Shown here: piece after piece, positions 43,630 to 55,296 of the stretch
Position numbering within the stretch: position 1 is the stretch's first letter
Layout: every line of letters starts with the position of its first letter
From: Psococerastis gibbosa
Lineage: Eukaryota > Arthropoda > Insecta > Psocodea > Psocidae
DNA length: 64,000 nt
Assembly: GCA_963971405.1 (NCBI GenBank)
Contig: OZ020487.1
Coordinates: 42,505,039 to 42,569,038, forward strand
Direction: 5' to 3'
The notes under the pieces: generated by a model
What the model was told of the DNA's origin: nothing
Database searches by the model: none
What the model saw: the letters and a program-made list of their open reading frames with translations, nothing else
Translations under genes and position numbers: made by a program

Positions 43630-44151
43630 TTTTTTCTTAGGTTGAATTGGGCCGGGTTTGGTAGCCGTGAAGACGGTAACCTGTGGTTTCATGTTGTATC
43701 CATATGATTTCAACTTTCTTTACATCCGGTGCCTGTGTAAGCCCCTTGATTATGTTCTGTTATTGCTTTCTAATTTATATACGTAGCATACAGAAAGCTT
43801 TGTGGTGGTCAAAATGTTCGATTCCTAGGTTTCAAGGATTTACACGTTTTGTGTTTTTTACGAAATATCTGTGTGTCGTCTGTCTGTCTATTCATCGATT
43901 TGCGGGCAAACTACTTTTGGTTAAATTTGGCATGCAGGTTCACATAAATCACGAATTAGCCACGTATCAACAGTACAAACAGTCGCCCAGCGAATTTCCA
44001 ACGGCTGTCCCTATTTTGCCCAAATTAATCCAGGAAAGTTTATTTGTAACAGTTTTATTTTATTTAATACCTAAATTTGAGAACCTATAGCAACCAAGGG
44101 CCCCTTGACAAAATTTGCTACAGGCCCCACGCTGGCTTAAACCGGCACTGG
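43630..44151. mobile_element. possible hAT element containing a family D piece
   Basis: Left gggccgggtttggtagccg and right ggcttaaaccggcactg look like hAT ends, but the left terminus is eroded and no 8-bp duplication is seen. 43755-43945 inside is a reverse-strand family D fragment (atttgcgggcaaactacttt). The 135-codon frame across it is not accepted. Confidence 0.35.
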
Positions 44152-45019
44152 GCTTATATATGACTGCCAAATTCAGGTACCAAACAGGGAGGTATAAGAC
44201 CCCATATTTCAGCCTGTAGAGGAGGAAATGTAGGCTAAAGCAGATACCCTTCTATGGCCAAGATTGCATTCCGCCTCCCATAAAAATGTAAATAATATGG
44301 AAAAAAGGGGGGCGGCACGTTTATTCAGAGCCATGATGGTATCAGATGGGATTTCGTCGGTTTCTGTGACAGGTATAAAAGGTCTGCAAGAGGTGAACTC
44401 GAAGGAAAGGGGGGTGAAAAAGGAGTAAGGAAAGGGGGGGTGAAAAAGGAGTAAGGAAAGGGGGCAATTTCAGGCTGAGGAGCTCGACACAGCACAACGT
44501 GAGTGAAATATATGATACAACTACCCTCTCTTGTGTAAATCAGCACTTCTTCAATTACACATTTCACCCCCGCCCCTCCTCGTAGCGCCTTCTGCATTTC
44601 GTAGGTACGACAAGAACAATTAAATGCCAGCTCACTCCGGTTCCTTCCTGGAAAAGGCTTAGTGAGAAATTCAATCCTTTTCAGTTGAAGTTTTAAATTA
44701 TGTTGTTGCCTAATGGTATTTAATTAATTTGCTCAGACCGGTTTTTAATATTATGAGTTGTATTCTAGCTTACGCACGTCCTACCTTTTCGAAGTGGAGG
44801 GGGGGCTTTTTTTTCAAGTTCAACTATTGAGTACACTGGTCATAGCAATGGCATGGTGCACAGTGTTCAAATGTTTACATTGACAAGTTACTGCAAGTCA
44901 GAGTTTCCAACAAAAACCATTATGTTTCCCCACAAGCCATATAACTGATAGTGGGGGGGCTACCAGGTTTTGGTACCAAGGGTAACAAGGCCCCCAAAAG
45001 TTGGCCTGTATACTGTAGA
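44152..45019. other. no gene recognised
   Basis: A G-rich tandem doublet at 44408-44462 (ggaaaggggggtgaaaaagg twice). No gene. Confidence 0.4.
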
Positions 45020-45293
45020 CAGAGATGGATTGGGCACCCACATATTCATGTTTAGCTTACGAAGGTTAATTTTTTAACGTGACTGCATGGTATACAGATT
45101 TTTTACCACAATACACAACTCACAAGCAAATCGCGTCATCGTTGGCACTTTTGAAAATGTCTCAACTTGAGAAAACCCGTAATTTGGCTCGCTTGTACAA
45201 AAAGGTTGCCGACCACTCAAGGGTGGCCTATAACAATATAGGCAGGCCCCCCTAATATTCCCTAGGCCCCCCACACGTCCCAATCCGGTACTG
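45020..45293. mobile_element. hAT-like element
   Basis: Left CAGAGATGGATTGGGCACCC, right GTCCCAATCCGGTACTG, with C-rich sub-terminal blocks (45241-45275). The flanking octamers (actgtaga / aactagaa) match poorly, so it is old or only partly defined. Confidence 0.5.
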
Positions 45294-45777
45294 AACTAGA
45301 AAAACCCCGAAGTTTGGCAACTCAGACTGTATTTTCCCCCATGACATGAGATTCCTATACTCTGTCATAAAAAAAACGTGAAAAGGAAGTCCGGGAGAAT
45401 GGACATTTTTCGCGTCACGCCTCCCCTCCATTTCGTCCTTGCCCCCCCCCCATTTTAACCCTACCCCGCCGTCCGTTCCTTCAGACCCACTTACATATGT
45501 GACAGATAAATTTAGGACAGCGCGCGGAGCGGCAGCAAGAAACGAGCTTTGCTTCCTGAACTGGAAACAGAATGTCACATAGGGCAGACCAAGGGGCGGG
45601 TGGGGAGGCGAGGGTTCACCCGCCGCGCTGCTCTTTAATCCCGCGCTTTGGATGGATTTTTCCCAGCTTTTACTAATTTCCCTTCCTTACATATCTCGTC
45701 ATCCCTGTCCCCTTATTCAGGTGATGAAATGTTCTCAAAAGTGTTTAACGAAATACAATGTGATTAATTGAAAAGCA
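45294..45777. other. no accepted gene
   Basis: GC-rich stretch at 45400-45640. A 66-bp minus-strand segment (45495-45560) is bounded by good splice sites (tctgtttccag / GTAAGT) and is discussed under findings. Confidence 0.4.
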
Positions 45778-45955
45778 TTTTTTTTTTTTAAGGTTAATCG
45801 CATGCAAACAATTTAATGAATGTATCCGATTGACCTCTTCAGTCGCATCTGTAGGTTAGTACCCGTGTTGAGTTACGACACATCTCCGATCGCTAGGTGT
45901 GTAATGACTCGCACAAATGCCAAGCACGTTACCACCTGGCCATCGAAGTCGAAGT
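45778..45955 (-). mobile_element. SINE family H, reference copy
   Basis: Minus strand: tcgatggccaggtggtaacg (resembles a tRNA A box), gtgcgagtcattacacacc, cggagatgtgtcgtaactc, gaggtcaatcggatacattc, gcatgcgattaacctt and A12. No clear B box, so the promoter is presumed dead or atypical. Confidence 0.68.
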
Positions 45956-46764
45956 TGACACCGGCTGCAAGCGATAACTGACAAGCTGAGATAAGCTTAC
46001 CATTGAGGCAATGTAAAAGGCGAAAACATGACTTAAATAAGTTGGCTTATTATCTAATTAGGCAACAGTCTCCCACCACGCAGGAAAATTCTGTCATTTC
46101 CGAGAATCTTCCGGAAAAATCAGGAAAACAGAGAGAAACCGTAAAATAAAAGTCGGCTGAAAAACAATTAGGCCTACTGCTATAAATTTTAGTCCCATCT
46201 TATCATCACGATCATCACGGACAAAAATAATTACTCAGCAGAGTAAAAAAAAAAAAGAGAAGGGGAAAAATAATAAGACGTGATTTAGTTGAAGAATAAC
46301 AGACAGAGAACCGACAGATTAGGTGAAGGGAAGCAAGACACTGTGGGCTGAAAATTTCCGGGGGGGGGGGGGGTAACAAGCAGGGGAGTTTGGGGGGGGG
46401 GGACAGGGAGTTGTTGTCAGACGTCAACTACGGTGCTCGAGACGTGACTGTCTCTGCTGCTGGAAAACCTTCCAGAAAGCCCCATGGAGAAACTATTTGC
46501 TACGTGGGGGAAGGACGGGGAAAGCCAGCTTTTGGAGTGAAATCAATTTAACAAAGTTTATTCCATCTGTTTTGCGTGGGAAATCGAAATCCATTAATGA
46601 AGGTTCTACTATTTAGTGTTTAGTACATTTCGCGCAAATTGCTGTATTGTTGTAGATGTAAATGTACCCAAGTATCGTCACCCTAAAATCAAAGCGGCGC
46701 GTAACCAATATTATGGTGAAATTGAGTTATGTAACTGCAAAGGCTTTCACGGCAGGAGTCAAAT
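45956..46764. other. no recognised feature
   Basis: Two G-run blocks at 46360-46373 and 46391-46402. No gene. Confidence 0.4.
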
Positions 46765-47216
46765 GAAGAACCAGTAGAATCCGGGCTGATAGGCCGTGGT
46801 CGAATTGAAAATGAACTTCCAAACGTTTCGTCAGCATCTGCGGTCGACATCTTCAGTGGCGCTGCGTAGACTTCGAAGGTCGTACCTCGGTGGCTCCGTA
46901 GCGAGTGACTGGGTAGGGGGCTGCGCACTGACCTTTATACCTGGACGTTGTTGTTGTGTTGAGAGCGAGGATTCGTTCCATATTGTGTTGAGAGCGAGGA
47001 TTCGCTCGCTCTCAACACAACAACAACAACAACGTCCAGGTGTAAAGGTCAGTGCGCAGCCCCCTACCCAGTCACTCGCTACGGAGCCACCGAGGTACAA
47101 CCTTCGAAGTCGACGCAGCGCCACTGAAGATGTCGACCGCAGATGTTGACGAAACGTCTTGAAGTTCACTTTCAATTCGACCACGGCCCATCAGCCCGGA
47201 TTTTACTGGTTCTTCA
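46765..47216. repeat. long inverted repeat, ~200-bp arms (family G)
   Basis: Arms 46765-46968 and about 47013-47216 pair with few mismatches around a ~45-bp loop. Read on either strand, an arm gives MSTADADETFGSSFSIRPRP followed by ISPDSTGSS, and the complementary frame is open as well. Single-arm relatives: 30586, 60800-60900 and 61030-61110. Possibly a terminal segment of a retroelement present as an inverted pair. Confidence 0.8.
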
Positions 47217-47946
47217 AATTGAGCTATGATCAGATTTAGTGACCTTGTCATGAGCTCTATCATTCAGGTCAGACATTGGTCGCCGTCTCAATAGATAGAA
47301 GAATCTTCCTAAAAACAATAGTCGAGCGGCGAGAATTGTGAGTTGCACCGACAAATAGCGCAAGATAACTGCATAATGCAATCCGGTATAGTACATACTA
47401 CGTTACCATAATACATTCAAATCTCGCCATCTATGGAGTTTACATAAGTGGGTCGTCAATGTAATCTGTTCTTAATCCCGAAATTTGCATGTAAATAATC
47501 CCAGGCACAACGCACCCTATATCCGCTCCCTCAATAATTTTACTTACTACAACCCCAACAACCCCCCGACTAGCTTTGTAAGATATTGAATTAACATACT
47601 TTATTAAAAAAATATCTCCGAGCGCTTCACCTTAAACTGAGCTTTTCATAATTTTTTAGTCCCCCGGATTTGTACGAAGCTTTTGAAAGGGGAGGATTAT
47701 CTACGAGTAGGATGCAAGTTAGATCCTTCTATCCTCTTGTAGACGCTTCGTTGCTGCTGTTAACGAAAAACCTCGACCTTAGGGATTACATAACAGCTTT
47801 ATCTTATACATAAAATACCTTCGACAAAAAGGAAATTGTGCAAGAAACTATGCAACAGAAAATCTCATAACCTAGGGGTTTGTACATTATTTTCTTTCAA
47901 AAAAAGGTTATTCGCATACAGTCGATAAAGTGCGGGAACGACGACT
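47217..47946. other. no gene recognised
   Basis: 47255-47300 (ggtcgccgtctcaatag) resembles the LINE 3' flank near 1765 and 21990. Confidence 0.4.
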
Positions 47947-48186
47947 ATGATGGTGGGGCCAAAGGTCAAAAGAAGGCGGCCAGATGAGCTTCTAAGGCGG
48001 ATAAAACACATCGAAGCCGAGGGAGAAAAGAGACGAGGACAGCCTGGACTGACGGTAGATGCAAAAGTCCGCCAAGACCTCAGGATTGTAGGAGCAACCG
48101 TAGTCGAAGCACAAAATCGCAAAGAGTGGAAGAGAACATGCCGTATCGCTGGGGACAAAAGCGAGGAAAAAGTAAGTAAGTATTAG
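47947..48186 (+). mobile_element. LINE remnant, C-terminal tail of ORF2
   Basis: RRPDELLRRIKHIEAEGEKR, GQPGLT…VRQDLRIVG, EAQNRKEWKRTCRIA. The 'RGqP…vrqDLr.vG…Aq.R..Wkr' pattern is an RTE/CR1-like ORF2 tail. It abuts the 3' end of a SINE H copy. Confidence 0.65.
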
Positions 48187-48330
48187 CATACAAAAATTTT
48201 GATGAATGTATCCGATTAACATCTTCAGTCGCCTCTGTACGTTAGTACCCGTGTTGAGTTACGACACGTCTCCGATCGCATGGCATGTAGAGCCTCGCAT
48301 AAGTACAAGTACGGTACCATCTTGCGATCG
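48183..48330 (-). mobile_element. SINE family H
   Basis: Same order as 45778-45955; A box region reads cgatcgcaagatggtaccgt. The piece at 47893-47935 looks like a displaced 3' end of the same family, separated by the LINE tail. Confidence 0.65.
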
Positions 48331-49911
48331 AAGTCGATAAGCCGATTTAAAGCAGGGGTCCTGTGGTCCACAGACATACATGTATATCAGCTGCTCCACG
48401 GGCAAAGTAAGAAATAAGACAATAAAACAGCTGAGTTATTGGAAATTTGAAATAAAATACAGTAAGTGTTTGTACTGAACTATAAAATCCGACCGATACC
48501 AGTCCTAAATATTTAATAACATATTAGTACGTAATTGTAGGCACAAACTATTGTACTTGATCTTGGTCCTAGGATTTAAAGTCCCTCAGCCATGGTGGTC
48601 CGCGGAAATTCATATATATAAGTCTAGTGGTCTGTACTTGGTTAAGTCATGCTTCCACACTGCGCCAATGGTATGCTTGTCACAGCTTGTCCATTATCAC
48701 TTGTAGCGGGTGTAGGCTGACATCGAGGATGTAGGCCAGTTTGACAATTCTTACAGAAACAACATAAAAAATGTCCGAAATCCTTGGGGTCGTTGGCATT
48801 GGACAATGGGCCAGTTTAAGTAGGCCTATGTTGATAAAAACGTCCTTCAGAGAATATTATGATTATGTTCTGCGATAAAAACTTTCGAATTCTGAATTAT
48901 TCGTCTATTTATTAAATAAATTTGTTTTATTTCCTCAAAAAGCCTGGAGAGGGGGCTTGACAGGTGCCTGGGGGTGACTGTGCCCCCCACTAGGCCCCCT
49001 AATTTCGCCAATACTTATAAAATTGTCTTGCCAATCGGACTATGGCGGTGCCCCGTAAGCTGAAATTGCAAATTGTTAAATGATTTCCGCTGATTTCGAC
49101 CGATGCAACTTTAATGAATTCAAAAGCAATCCAGGTTGAAATCCACCTAAACGTAAATTCCCAAGAGGAGGTACAAAATGAAAACATGAATTAAGTGCTG
49201 CTAACATCTTGTTTACCCCCAACAGTGGCTCTAAATTATTGACAGAAGGAAGCTCCGTTAGCAGAGTTGTTTGCTGACTGGAGGACGTGAGCAGAGCAGC
49301 TACTGTACGTAGAAACAACATGGTGGACATTGCTGACTTGATGAATACTCCATGTACAAACAAACCAAAACGCAATTGCAGTTTATTACTACTTTAAACG
49401 GACATTTTGATCTCTTTGTCGCAATGTAATATGTATTGTACTGTAGCACTCTGTTGCTACTGACAAATTCGCTTTTATTGCCAATAGGCGCTTACAAGAG
49501 AAGGAAATAGAAAAAATTCAATTTTGGCGGGTCCGCTGTGCTGATGCTAATGAAATTGGCGTTCTGGAGTCAGTTTTGCAGTTATTAAATGCCAATTAAA
49601 AGGGCACTGACACATCTGGATCACCTCAAAATTGGTTTATTTATTTATTTGTTTAATGTAGGCCTATGTTATATATATACATACAGTATATATATATATT
49701 GGGTCTTTCAAGTTGTAGACGACTATTTAATTCACCATGTTAAGAGATACTTTTATAATATATACTTATGTATGAAAAGCCATAAACGTATTTGTTCCAG
49801 GATTTATGACCAATACTGTATATATAGGCCTACATACAGTATATCTATATTATAATTATTCCAAAAATAAAGTAAAAGGTCGTGACGGTTTTACCAACAA
49901 GACAGATTTAA
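48331..49911. other. no gene recognised
   Basis: Family Q piece at 48685-48760. 48930-49000 has C/G-rich transposon-end-like sequence. A 99-codon minus-strand frame at 49076-49375 is unassigned. Confidence 0.4.
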
Positions 49912-50296
49912 GGCTGAGTGTTCAAAATGTTTTGTAAACAAGAAATTTTGCTGATTTTTTGACCAAAATAATTTATTGCTCATTCCCCAGATACAAAGAT
50001 AACAAAGTGAACAGATGAAAAACTCATAAAAAATCCAAGTTATCGCAGGAAGTTTATATTTTCTGAACTGAAATATTATTACCTTAAAAAAATTGGATAA
50101 AGAGCCTTAAACCCATTTTATAGCACAGTTGTAAATCTGTAAGGGAAATTGACAGCTTTCACAGAAAGCTCGTATTTTTCAAGATTTTTCAATCTGTTCC
50201 CATTTATATCTTTGTGGCTGTGGAACGAGCAATTAATTAATTTCGTCCAAAAATTACGATAATTTCTTGCATACAAAACATTTTGAACACTCAGGC
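49912..50296. mobile_element. MITE family N with TTAA duplication
   Basis: 385 bp. Ends GGCTGAGTGTTCAAAATG and CATTTTGAACACTCAGGC, each flanked by TTAA (49908-49911, 50297-50300). The arms also share gagcaat…tttggtc. TTAA targets are typical of piggyBac-type transposition, but TWA-type insertion into TTAA is also possible. Confidence 0.78.
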
Positions 50297-50462
50297 TTAA
50301 CTTTTTACTTCATTTGTGGAATTATATCAAAAATAAATAGACTGTTTTAAAGTTAATTTAATAATGTTTCACTCCCACGAAGTCAATAGAGAAACTCTCG
50401 CTTGTTTATATTAGGGAACTTCTTGTTTCAACGGTTTTATGAACGATGTTTCCCTTGAAAAG

Positions 50463-50612
50463 TCTGTTTTGTAGAATTTTGAAAATAAGAATTTTAAATA
50501 ATATGTCTACATCTAAAGCCTAAGGGAGAAAAAAATTGGAAACTCACCAAAAATAAGTTATAGCCGAGGATTAATTTATCAATTTGAATTTCCCGCGCAT
50601 TTTGCAAATTGC
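50463..50612. mobile_element. MITE family L fragment
   Basis: Nearly identical to 52940-53085 over ~145 bp (gtagaattttgaaaataaga; gccgaggattaatttatc). Confidence 0.7.
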
Positions 50613-51531
50613 AAAGAACCAACTACCTAGAAGAACTTGGTCTCAACAGAATGCTAACCAGATATAATATTCTTAACCAGAAGTGTAACATAGGTGTATT
50701 CCATGAATCAGAAAATAGCATTTGGAGAAAAGCCTTACAACATGCGTTATAATACAGTGTGTACCGTTATAATTCCACTTGAAATAACATTGTCAACATT
50801 GGAGTGTTTCCGTAAGCTTATATTATTGTTGTAATTATTATTAAAATCGACTTAGTAAAAAAAAACCTAGAATAATATTTATTAAAAAAAACGTGAGTAA
50901 TTCTGATTTGTCCTCAACATCTTTGAAAACACTCAAAACGCCCTAAATTCATCTGGAGTTCTATGTTTTCATAGAATTGATGCATAGTATACATAATTAT
51001 TACTCATGAATTCTTAGAAAATCTCTGATCCCTAAAGATTCAACTTGAATTCAACATTTTCTTAAAATTGACAAATAGTGTACTTATTCCTTTTATGAAT
51101 TCTGTAAAAAATCCCATCCCTAAAAATTCTGTTACACGTCTTTTAGTCGTAGCCTTCATAAAATGGCAAAGACGATTGTGCATTCTATAAGGGTATTCAC
51201 TAAAAACCTCTCCGACGAAATTATTATGTGCCCCAAATTTTGGGGTTTCTTCGTGAAAACACGTTGTAGAGCTGCCGTGTTTACCCAACTGAAAAACCTC
51301 TTACGAAATTCTCCTGCCATGGGCCCGGAGCAAGTTTTTACATTGAATAACAAACCGCGGCGTTCTTACCGTTCTCGAATCGAAATGCTCCACATTAATG
51401 AAAAAGGTCACCTTACCTGCAAAAGAGGAAAAAGTGATTTGAATTTAATATTAATAATCGCTTTGGATCTATTTTAATAAAGGTATTTTTTAATTTTTGT
51501 ATGGAACAACCTGACAAACCCATGACTTCAA
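50613..51531. other. no accepted gene
   Basis: 51163-51477 (plus) is open for 104 codons (CPKFWGFFVKTRCRAAVFTQ; RRSYRSRIEMLH), with an overlapping minus-strand frame. Unrecognised; composition gives no clear coding signal. Confidence 0.35.
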
Positions 51532-51876
51532 GTGACTGTAGGAGGCATACAAAAGATTTCTTTCAGGTCAGGTATGGGGCAGCTCACACTGAAAAAAACG
51601 TATGAAAAACTAGGGCAGAAGAAAGACAGGCTGCCAAAGAACCTACCCAGATACCATTCAGTGGCGGAATTTTGGTTAACAACGGGTCATGACTACATTC
51701 AAAAACATCTTCACCGTATAGGTGTAGCAGCGGAACCTTTCTGTCCTCTGTGCGACACCCCGGAAGAAATGGACAGAAAACACCTTAAGACGTGCCCGGC
51801 TCTCGTCAATAGCAGAGGTTCACCAGATTATGTGTTGTATTGGGCTGCAAGAAAGATGCCTAATGCTATGGTGTAA
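51532..51876 (+). mobile_element. LINE remnant, RNase H-to-C-terminus with CCHC-like motif
   Basis: VAEFWLTTGHDYIQKHLHRI, then EPFCPLCDTPEEMDRKHLKT, CPAL. The sequence C-x2-C-x8-H-x4-C is the C-terminal zinc-finger-like motif of LINE ORF2 proteins (I/R1/jockey type). Intact, then stop. Confidence 0.8.
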
Positions 51877-51879
51877 TTT

Positions 51880-52624
51880 AAAATTTATTTTTGAAGGACT
51901 TTTTATGGACCCAGGTCCCTAGTCCAATGCCAACGACAAAAACATTTTTTATTCGAAAATGATTAATTGTTCGGGAACAATATATTCTGTTCGTGCCAAA
52001 CATGCGATATACGGACGATTTCTTAATCATTCTACAAATTTAATATCATACAATGTAAAGTAGCCTACTATTCATTACTAAGTCATTATTCACAAAGGAA
52101 TATTTAGATAACAACTTCAAGGCATCAACAACGAAGAAGGCAAAGATTCTTGTAAAAGCTAATAGCCCTCTTTCCAAGAAACTTTTCCAAGTAGACTTAC
52201 AAATTCAATTCTGTTATTTTTGGAATCTGAAAGAGATTTTTACTCCGAATGTAATAATAATAAAAAAGCTAGGGCAAGTTTACTTGAAAGAGAAGTGTAA
52301 TTACCACGTCAACGCCTGGAGCACATTCCGAATTATGTCAGTATTGCCAAACCCGAAGTAGTCAAACTTGACAATGGATCAGTGACAAAACGCAATCTTA
52401 TGGAAACAAATTAAGCTAGATATGTGACACTACATTCATAAAATTCGCTATATTTTCCTCGACATTTTTGTATAAATAACTCAATTTTGCAATTTTTTGA
52501 AATGTGTCACTTTTCTCGTGCATGAGCGATGTGTTGGGTTGATCATTACAGCAACTAACCCATACAGAAAGTGACTTTCGGCAATGGCCGATCAGCAGCG
52601 ATTTCAGATTTCAGATTAACGTAA
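51880..52624. other. no recognised feature
   Basis: AT-rich, no gene. Confidence 0.4.
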
Positions 52625-52766
52625 GGCGGGGTTTCCACATACGTCAATGGTCAATGAGAAGTATGGTTTTGACGTGGTAGCAGACATTTTTAGTATGTCT
52701 TCAATGTCTGCTAAAACGTCAATTTCATATTTCTCATTGACCATTGACGTGTGTGGAAACCCCGCC
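52625..52766. mobile_element. PIF/Harbinger-like fold-back element, perfect TAA duplication
   Basis: 142 bp. Ends GGCGGGGTTTCCACATACG and complement; TAA at 52622-52624 and 52767-52769. Core gacgtggtagcagacattt. Arm sequence (tcaatggtcaatgagaagt) differs from that of all other copies. Confidence 0.85.
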
Positions 52767-52770
52767 TAAC

Positions 52771-53104
52771 ACCGGGGTTTGTTTTTTAATACCGCAGTCC
52801 GCATTAGTAAGGTGTCACGTGACGATTTTAGAAAATGCGCGGGAAATTAAAATTAATAATTTATTGGAATACAAGAGAATTGTTGCATTGTTTTATAATT
52901 AAAGGAAATATGTACTACTAGTAATAAACATTAAAATGTACAGGTAGAATTTTGAAAATAAGAATTTTAAATAATATGTCTACATCTAAAGCCTAAGGGA
53001 GAAAAAAATTGGAAACTCACCAAAAATAAGTTATAGCCGAGGATTAATTTATCGATTTGAATTTCTCGCGCATTTTGCACTCATTTGTTTAAAACAAACC
53101 CCGG
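52771..53104. mobile_element. MITE family L
   Basis: Ends ACCGGGGTTTGTT and aaacaaaccccggt. Interior inverted pair atgcgcgggaaatta / ttgaatttctcgcgcat. Directly abuts the preceding element. Confidence 0.68.
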
Positions 53105-54511
53105 TCTTTCGTTAATCCCCTGGTGGTGTAGGGAGACTTCATAAGAGTGCCAACCGGGCCTGCTATGCCGTTTAGTGCTAACCTATTCCTGGGGTTAAAA
53201 ATTTAAACAAAACAATTTTGAATAGCACTTTACATTGTAAAATTGTACAGAAAGGAGCCTCCCCGAAGATCGGTTATTATACACGTGGATAAAAAACCGA
53301 TCGGGCGTACCCTGGGCAACGCTATGGGGAAAAATCTAGCGGCTAATCCTTTCTCCATTGAGAAAGGAGACCAACGACTTCAATGACCATTTTGGGTCCA
53401 TGGCGTCAGGTTGGCAGAAACTAGGAGTCTCTACTTCCGACACGAAAAACTAAACTATTGTAAACTTATCTTGTTTACATTTTTTATTCCAGGTTACTAT
53501 TAAAAATAATCGCTGTAGTAGGTAGGCCCGCAGGTGAGAGCTTAGGAATAACTTGAATAATTGATTCGACAAGACTCTGAAACTCCCTCTGGTTTTGCAA
53601 CCTCAGGCAACCTGTCAATAACTATCACATATTCCCATAAGATTGCACGCTCTATAACTTAACATCCTATATACGATAGGTACCTATAGGTAAATCAGGT
53701 AAGATAGGTGGTGAGTCACACAATTATATGCATAGGGTGACCACTCGTGAACACAGCAGGCAATGTTAGTTTTTGTTAGAAAATTGATTAGTGCAATAAA
53801 TAACTGATCCAGTGTATTTAATTGTTGACACGTTGAATGTAACAATACAATTAAATTGAGGTTGAGAACTCGCAAAAACTAAACGCACAAAACTCATTAG
53901 CCAAGTGAATCCAGCTAATTCAGTGGCACGAAAAACAGGGGAAAATAACGGGACTGCATTAACAGCAAGTTGCACAATTAACGAGCGTTTAAACAATGTG
54001 AATGAACGCAACAGAGTTTTAAAAAACACCTTTGAAGGGAAACTGCATTGTTCAACAGCTCGGAAAATTCGTTACGCCAGATCATTTAAAGAGAGAAAAT
54101 TTTGTAAAAATAGAAACTACCATTGTAAATATTGTATAAAGAGTATATCTGATTCCCTGACGGCCGTAAGTTCTGATCTCCAACCAAAATACAATTACAT
54201 TTTTTAATTAAATTGTTTATTTATTTATTAGCGTCAATATTAATATTATTCAGCCAAAAATGTGCTATGCCACTTTGTTCAGTTTATTATTAATATTTTA
54301 TATATGTTTATTAATCTGATAAAGAAATAACCTTTCTACCCATGCTTTCTAGATTTAAGTATGTTTTAGGCTTTATGTATAGTAACAAACCCGAATCGGT
54401 TGCTATCCCCAGCAAACGTTTTGATTTGAAAAGAAACCATTAAAATTAAAATTTAATTACACGAAAGCAAAAATTCAATGCTACGTGTATAATAACTCGT
54501 CCCAGTTACAA
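53105..54511. other. no accepted gene
   Basis: 53195-53500 shares short pieces with MITE K interiors (aaaacaattttgaatagcact). MITE-R right end at 53752. A 100-codon plus frame at 53905-54207 overlaps a minus frame and is unassigned. Confidence 0.4.
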
Positions 54512-55121
54512 AGAACCGGTCTGAGTTTACTCGAACATGGGTTGTCCACCTGACGTCACTGGAGGTGAGGTAAATTCTAGTTTGGTCCGACCAAAACATT
54601 ACCACACAGCAATACTGGCAGGGCACGCAATGCACTTGAGCGTGAATTTTCTATCATTTTTTCAAAAAAACATTTTTTTGCACAAAACCAAATACTTTTC
54701 TGGGAAAGCAACCTGTCCGGTTTCGTTACTCAATTTAACACCTAAAACATACCTGAAGTTAGAAATCATCGATAGAAAGGTTTCGCAGAAAAATTATTTT
54801 TTAGTCATTTTTCATTAAAATTTAGTTATTTATATTTTTTTACCCCCAGAAGCAACCTATCAAGGGGCAAGCGACCCCCCGCATTTCGTTAAAATTAATA
54901 ACGACTACAATATATGTGAATTTAAAAGAAATTGTTGGAGCCGTTTTTGAGAAATAATTTTTTTAGACGTTTCTTTGGAGTTTTTTGAGAATAAAACCCC
55001 CCCAAATTAAGTTAGCCCCAAATAAAAAAATTGTTCCGAGGTATGATTTTTGTGAACCTACATGCCGAATTTCATCAAAATCGACCGTGTAGTTTGCCCG
55101 GAAATTGACGCACAGACAGTC

Positions 55122-55156
<35 letters not shown>

Positions 55157-55296
55157 ACGACAGACAGACAGACATTTGGTAAAAACCACTTTTTTGGTTC
55201 CTGGGACCTCAAAACGTGTAAATCCGTTGAAATCTCGGAGTCGAAAATTTCGACCTTCACAAAGCTTTCCTTATACTACGTATAAATTGGAAAGCA
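54512..55296 (+). mobile_element. family D element (~785 bp), unclassified
   Basis: Present here but absent from the matching sequence at 62785-62885, so its borders can be read directly. A reverse copy is at 63125-64000; partial copies at 38745 and 43755. Contains (CAGA)n at about 55122-55176. No convincing ORF, no obvious inverted ends. Confidence 0.7.
55122..55176. repeat. (CAGA)n microsatellite
   Basis: Tetranucleotide run inside family D. The equivalent positions in other copies are shorter (TGTC)n runs. Confidence 0.9.

Noticed and set aside
43683-44090. 135-codon hydrophobic open frame
   Set aside because: Runs across a family D fragment inside a probable hAT element; composition explained by T-rich DNA.
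47947-48186. Possible host gene for a basic 79-residue protein
   Set aside because: Matches the pattern of a LINE ORF2 C-terminal tail.
55122-55176. CRISPR-like short direct repeats
   Set aside because: A plain tetranucleotide microsatellite in a eukaryotic repeat; no spacers.
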